Shown piece by piece: positions 60,128-64,000 of a stretch of 64,000 nucleotides of DNA. Source of the DNA: Halopseudomonas pertucinogena (GTDB taxonomy: Bacteria > Pseudomonadota > Gammaproteobacteria > Pseudomonadales > Pseudomonadaceae); assembly GCF_014646575.1 (NCBI RefSeq), contig NZ_BMNN01000001.1, forward strand, positions 310,001-374,000, read 5' to 3'. A program made the position numbers and the translations under genes. The notes under the pieces are model-generated. The model saw only the letters and a program-made list of their open reading frames with translations, was not told where the DNA came from and did no database searches. How positions within the stretch are numbered: position 1 is the first letter of the stretch; each line of letters begins with the position of its first letter.

Positions 60128-61500
60128 TGTGCGCCCTCCTGGCTGGTGGTCTTGACGTCGCTGACGCTGCGGAATTTCAGCAGGTGGGTGCGTTCCACCA
60201 GGATGTACAGTACGGCTCCGGCGGCCAGGCCCCAGCCCGCGCCGTAGACTGCCAGTACCACGCCCATGGTGCCGGCGATGCCGCGTTCGGTGTTGTTCTG
60301 CAGCTGCTCGAAGCCGACCATCAGGCAGATGTAGCCGGTGAGGATCAGCGTCAGCGACAGGGCGATCGGCAGTACCGGCTGGAAGAAGCTCACCAAGGGC
60401 AGCATGAACAGCGCGAGAAAGCCGCTGATCCAGAAGGTGCCGGCGCCGCTGTAGATGGAGTCCATCGCCTGGCGACCGTACTTGTAGCGCTCGGCCATGG
60501 TGGCGGCCACAGCCGTCCACAGCGGCCCGGCCAGACCGGGGTAGGGCGCGAAGAAGGCATGCAGTGCGTTGCGGATGGCAGTAACCAGATGCACGCGGTC
60601 GATGTTGTTCTCGATCACCTCGTCGGTGCGCAGCTCATCGGCGCGCTGCATCAGCGACTGGCCGACGATGATGTCGCCGAAGGCGATCACGTAGGCGATC
60701 ACCGCGGTCGGTACCGCCAGCATGAACACCTGGGCATCCGGGAAGCCGACCTTGAAGGGCAGGTAGTTCCACATCTCGCCGAAGGCAGGCGCAGTGATGC
60801 CGAACTGGATGTCGGGCATGGCGTATTCGCCGGTGGCGATGCCGACGAAGATGGCGATCAGCATGCCCGGCACCATGCCGTAATTGACGATTTTGCGCGC
60901 AAGTGGAAAGCGACTGGTCAGGCCCTGGAAGGACACCGAGAACATCAGGTACAAGCACACCAGGCTACCGATCACCAGAGACACAGGCGTATTGGCCAGG
61001 CGCCCACCCGTATCGATCTCACCGATCAGCGCGGCGATACCGGCGCCGATGATGATGCCGCCCTTCATCGAGTTGGGGATCAGCCGCACCAGCACGGTGC
61101 CGAGCCGGGTGATGCCGAGGAACAGGAAGATCAGGAATACCAGGAACTGCAGGGCGAACAGCGCCTGGATGGCCTCCGGCCCCGGTTCGAAGTTGCCGAG
61201 AAACAGCAGCACCACCGGAATGCCCGGGGTGATCCAGCCGGGGACGAAGGGCACCCCGAGCAGGGCCGGCAGCATGAAGCCGACGCCGCACACCACCACA
61301 TAGGCCAGGGCGACCTCGTAGGGCAGGCCCAGGTAGGTCTGCAGCAGGGGAATCATGCCCAGACTGACCACGAACATGATCAGCGCCTGGAGCATTTCTG
61401 CGGTTTCCCAGCGGTAGTGGATGAAGGGCAGGCGGATCTTGAAGGGACCGCAGGGCCAGTGGGGTTGCTCTGCGCCGTGGGCGCGCTTGTAGACTTGCAT
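60124..61500 (-). CDS. SLC23/NCS2-like inner membrane permease
   Basis: The 458-residue protein is almost wholly hydrophobic, with about 12-14 membrane segments (LQALIMFVVSLGMIPLLQTY, VVVCGVGFMLPALLGVPFV, VFMLAVPTAVIAYVIAFGDI). The NSMKGGIIIGAGIAALIGE block resembles the xanthine/uracil permease superfamily. Substrate unknown. Its position between an acyl-CoA synthetase and an OprD-type porin suggests import of an organic acid rather than a nucleobase. Start ATG 61498-61500. Confidence 0.8.
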   Translation of the reverse strand: MQVYKRAHGAEQPHWPCGPFKIRLPFIHYRWETAEMLQALIMFVVSLGMIPLLQTYLGLPYEVALAYVVVCGVGFMLPALLGVPFVPGWITPGIPVVLLFLGNFEPGPEAIQALFALQFLVFLIFLFLGITRLGTVLVRLIPNSMKGGIIIGAGIAALIGEIDTGGRLANTPVSLVIGSLVCLYLMFSVSFQGLTSRFPLARKIVNYGMVPGMLIAIFVGIATGEYAMPDIQFGITAPAFGEMWNYLPFKVGFPDAQVFMLAVPTAVIAYVIAFGDIIVGQSLMQRADELRTDEVIENNIDRVHLVTAIRNALHAFFAPYPGLAGPLWTAVAATMAERYKYGRQAMDSIYSGAGTFWISGFLALFMLPLVSFFQPVLPIALSLTLILTGYICLMVGFEQLQNNTERGIAGTMGVVLAVYGAGWGLAAGAVLYILVERTHLLKFRSVSDVKTTSQEGAQ

Positions 61501-61621
61501 GTAAACACTCCTCTGGCCGAACGCCGGGTGCAGGGCAGGAGCGCCCGGCCTGACGGACGTCGGCTTATTGTTGTTGTGAAACAGGAAATGTTGCCGCGGT
61601 ACGGCGATTGGCCGCCCGGCA

Positions 61622-61643
61622 CCCCGCAGCGAGGGCTGCGGGG
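61622..61643 (-). other. terminator-like hairpin after the acyl-CoA synthetase gene
   Basis: CCCCGCAGC (61622-61630) pairs perfectly with GCTGCGGGG (61635-61643) around GAGG, 19 bases past the stop of the leftward gene. No T-run follows on that strand, so termination would be weak and readthrough to the permease is likely. Confidence 0.45.
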
Positions 61644-61662
61644 TATTCAGGTGTTCAGCGGA

Positions 61663-63291
61663 TCAGCTGGCCTGGCGCTGGCTGGCCCATTCGCGCAGAA
61701 CGTACTTCTGGATCTTGCCGGTGGAGGTCTTCGGCAGCTCGAGGAAGACCACGTCCTTGGGCACCTTGAACCCGGCCAGATGCTCGCGGCAGAAGCGCAT
61801 GATGTCCTGCTCGCTGACCCGCTGGCCGGCCTTGAGGGTGATGAAGGCGCAGGGTGTTTCGCCCCACTTGTCATCCGGCTTGGCGACCACTGCGGCCTCC
61901 AGTACCGCCGGGTGCCGGTAGAGCACGCCCTCGACCTCGATGGTGGAGATGTTCTCGCCACCGGAGATGATGATGTCCTTGAGGCGGTCCTTGATCTGCA
62001 CGTAACCGTCCTCGTGCCACACACCCAGGTCGCCGGTATGGAACCAGCCGCCCTCGAAGGCTTCGGCGGTGGCGGTCGGGTTCTTCAGGTAGCCCTTCAT
62101 CACGGTGTTGCCGCGCATGAAGATCTCGCCGATGGTCTGGCCGTCCTTCGGCACCGGCTGCAGGGTCTTGGGGTCGGCGACCATCACCCCTTCCAGGGTC
62201 GGGTAGCGCACGCCCTGACGGGATTTGATCTCGGCACGCTCCTCCAGCGGCAGCTCATCCCACTCGCCGTGCCAGGCACAGATGGTCACGGGACCGTAGG
62301 TTTCGGTCAGGCCATAGACGTGGGCCACCTTGATGCCCATTGCCTCGACCGCGCCGATGACCTTGGCCGGTGGCGCTGCGCCGGCGACCATGGCATGCAC
62401 CGGATGATCGATGGCGGCCTTGGCTTCCGGGGGCATGTTGACCAGCGCGTTGAGCACGATGGGTGCGCCGCACATGTGGGTGACCTGCTCGTCGTGGATC
62501 AGGTTGAGGATCTTCTGCGGGTCGACCCGGCGCAGGCACACGTGCACACCGGCCATGGCGGTGACTGTCCAGGGGTAGCACCAGCCGTTGCAGTGGAACA
62601 TCGGCAGGGTCCACAGGTAGACCGGGTGCTGACCCATGTTCCAGGTCATCTGGTTGCCCATGGCGTTGAGGAAGGCACCGCGGTGGTGATAGACCACACC
62701 CTTGGGGTTGCCGGTGGTGCCGGAGGTGTAGTTGAGGCTGATGGCGTCCCACTCGTCATCCGGCAGTTGCCAGGCAAATTCGGGATCGCCCTCGGCGAGG
62801 AAGGCTTCGTAGTCCAGCTCGCTGGTGGGCTGACCTTCGCCGTACTCGGGGTCGTTGACGTCGATCACCAGCGGCGGATGGTCGAGCATGCCGATGGCCG
62901 AGTGCACTATGTCATGGAATTCGCGGTCGGCGATCAGCACCCTGGCTTCGCCATGCTGCAGCATGAAGGCGATGGCCTCGGCGTCCAGACGCACGTTCAG
63001 GGTGTTGAGCACCGCACCGATCATGGGCACGCCGAAGTGGGCTTCGAGCATTTCCGGAATATTGGGCAGCAGGGCGGCGACGGTGTCGCCCTTGCCGATG
63101 CCGCGATTCTTCAGGGCGGAGGCCAGGCGACGGCAACGGGTGTAGGTCTCGGCCCAGTTGCGGCGCACGGCACCATGTACCACGGCGGGATAGTCGGGAT
63201 AGACACTGGCGGTGCGCTCGATGAAGGTCAGCGGCGACAGGGCAGTGTGGTTGACGGCGGTGGCCGGCAGGCCTTCCTGAAAGATGGACAT
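61663..63291 (-). CDS. acyl-CoA synthetase (AMP-forming, AlkK/DmdB-like)
   Basis: Activates a carboxylic acid to its CoA thioester via an acyl-adenylate. The 542-residue product shows the P-loop YTSGTTGNPKG (residues 188-198), the A5-type motif YGLTETYGP, GWFHTGDLG and the C-terminal catalytic Lys in LPKTSTGKIQK. The block YLWTLPMFHCNGWCYPWTVT is typical of the medium-chain/methylmercaptopropionate branch (AlkK, DmdB), so substrate choice between these is open. First gene of the leftward unit, facing the PAS regulator across a 157-base gap. Confidence 0.9.
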   Translation of the reverse strand: MSIFQEGLPATAVNHTALSPLTFIERTASVYPDYPAVVHGAVRRNWAETYTRCRRLASALKNRGIGKGDTVAALLPNIPEMLEAHFGVPMIGAVLNTLNVRLDAEAIAFMLQHGEARVLIADREFHDIVHSAIGMLDHPPLVIDVNDPEYGEGQPTSELDYEAFLAEGDPEFAWQLPDDEWDAISLNYTSGTTGNPKGVVYHHRGAFLNAMGNQMTWNMGQHPVYLWTLPMFHCNGWCYPWTVTAMAGVHVCLRRVDPQKILNLIHDEQVTHMCGAPIVLNALVNMPPEAKAAIDHPVHAMVAGAAPPAKVIGAVEAMGIKVAHVYGLTETYGPVTICAWHGEWDELPLEERAEIKSRQGVRYPTLEGVMVADPKTLQPVPKDGQTIGEIFMRGNTVMKGYLKNPTATAEAFEGGWFHTGDLGVWHEDGYVQIKDRLKDIIISGGENISTIEVEGVLYRHPAVLEAAVVAKPDDKWGETPCAFITLKAGQRVSEQDIMRFCREHLAGFKVPKDVVFLELPKTSTGKIQKYVLREWASQRQAS

Positions 63292-63448
63292 GGCACTTAT
63301 CCTGTATGGCGTTTTATTAGCTCTTGTTTAGAAAGAATGCCATTATCGAGACGGCATCCTTCTGGTTCTTGGAATCTTTTATAGGTTATCCGTTAAAGGA
63401 TTGGAAGTATTACTAAGGTGGTATAGTAGTTATCCTATAAGGTGATGC
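63292..63448. promoter_or_regulatory. divergent promoter region with repeated GTTATCC motifs
   Basis: AT-rich gap between the divergent acyl-CoA synthetase and PAS genes. GTTATCC occurs at 63385-63391 and again at 63429-63435, and an inverted pair TTATAGG (63379-63385) with CCTATAA (63434-63440) brackets the space before the regulator start. These could be operators for the regulator itself. No clear -24/-12 promoter was seen. Confidence 0.35.
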
Positions 63449-64000
63449 GTGCCTGATAAGAATAAACACGCCGCCCCAGCACGAGGCTGGTGGCTACCCG
63501 CTGCAGACCCCCAGCCGGCGGTGGTGCTGGACGCCCGTGCCCGCCTGTGTGACTGGAATCCGGCCATGCATGCCTGGCTCAGCGCCGGGCTGGCGCCCGA
63601 TCTGCTGCTGCCGAAAAACCTCGCCCATCTGGTCCAGGCGGTACTGGAACAGCAGCGCGCCATCGAGGATGTGCGCGTGGCGGTGCCCGACGGACGGCAG
63701 CTGCTGTGGAGCTTCTTTGCCCTGACCGACGGCCATGTGCAGGGGCGTGCCCGGGATGCCACCGAGACCCTGAGTACCTTTCAGCAGGCGCAGCAGGCGC
63801 GACGGCTGTATCGTCTGATCATCGAGAACACCACCGACCTCATCTCCCGGCACACACCTGGCGGCGAATTCCTCGACGCCTCCCCGGCGGCCTGGGCTCT
63901 GCTGGGCTACTGGCCGGAGCAATTGCGCGGTACTCGCATCCAGGAGCTGATCCACCCCCAGGAGCGTGATGAACTGGTGCAGCGCTATTCCCGGGCGCTG
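63449..64000 (+). CDS. PAS-domain sensor/regulator (N-terminal part)
   Basis: The gene runs off the right edge; 184 codons are visible from GTG 63449 (MPDKNKHAAPARGWWLPAAD). An N-terminal PAS-like region (AVVLDARARLCDWNPAMHAW) is followed by a classic PAS domain (LYRLIIENTTDLISRHTPGG ... SPAAWALLGYWPEQLRGTRI, then HPQERDEL). The output domain (kinase, GGDEF, or DNA-binding) is outside the window. No membrane segment is seen so far. Divergent from the acid-activation operon, which it may control. Confidence 0.8.
   Translation, partial: MPDKNKHAAPARGWWLPAADPQPAVVLDARARLCDWNPAMHAWLSAGLAPDLLLPKNLAHLVQAVLEQQRAIEDVRVAVPDGRQLLWSFFALTDGHVQGRARDATETLSTFQQAQQARRLYRLIIENTTDLISRHTPGGEFLDASPAAWALLGYWPEQLRGTRIQELIHPQERDELVQRYSRAL

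Noticed and set aside
60127-60520. Upstream extension of the porin frame into the permease gene
   Set aside because: The family start with signal peptide and a good ribosome site is at 60127; the extension is out-of-frame permease sequence.
60127-63384. A 1085-codon forward open frame over the leftward operon
   Set aside because: Gly/Asp/His/Gln-rich translation with no motifs; antisense to the permease and acyl-CoA synthetase, which have unmistakable domains.

Overview
The window is a GC-rich gammaproteobacterial chromosome segment. The conserved order rpsB-tsf-pyrH-frr-uppS-cdsA-dxr-rseP-bamA-skp-lpxD-fabZ-lpxA-lpxB-rnhB ... dnaE-accA-tilS-pyrG-kdsA-eno-ftsB-ispD, together with an OprD-family porin and an imuA-imuB-dnaE2 cassette, points to the Pseudomonadaceae (Pseudomonas, Stutzerimonas or Halopseudomonas type). 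The species cannot be fixed from sequence reading alone.

Layout. 1-15055: start of map (leftward), then a dense rightward run for translation factors, UMP kinase, undecaprenyl-PP, phospholipid and isoprenoid precursors, outer-membrane protein assembly and lipid A. 15056-30427: an accessory type VI secretion (T6SS) effector island between rnhB and dnaE. It holds VgrG, a Tle5a/PldA-like phospholipase D, three tandem paralogous immunity-type genes, lipoproteins, a DUF3304 protein, a DUF2235 (Tle1-like) protein whose catalytic Ser and His look replaced, two FGE/SUMF1-like lipoproteins, and several gene fragments. A 10-bp direct repeat (GACAGCTGAT) lies at both edges. 30428-46478: housekeeping again (dnaE to ispD), then a GST-like gene broken in a C7 tract, a DUF2889 gene, an OsmC-YcaO fusion and a CvfB-like S1 protein. 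46580-51774: an SOS mutagenesis operon behind a LexA box.

52093-about 56040: AT-richer unknown genes separated by at least two convincing and one weaker integron attC sites, with an attI-like region in front and no integrase in the window. This is a cassette array of the CALIN type (attC cluster lacking integrase) or one end of a chromosomal integron. 56367-57915: small proteins of unknown or general function. 57948-63291: a leftward metabolic operon (acyl-CoA synthetase, SLC23-like permease, OprD-type porin, MBL hydrolase), divergent from a PAS-domain regulator cut by the window end.

Main points for follow-up. (1) The T6SS island shows a repeating pattern of phospholipase C-terminal tail plus immunity-type gene: one intact PldA, one tail attached behind a premature stop to the DUF2235 gene, and one tail alone, each running into a paralogous immunity gene with a 1-4 base overlap. 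This resembles orphan toxin-tail/immunity modules. (2) The DUF2235 protein has GFDFG in place of G-x-S-x-G. (3) The integron cassettes carry unrecognised genes, including an unusually long 560-residue one.
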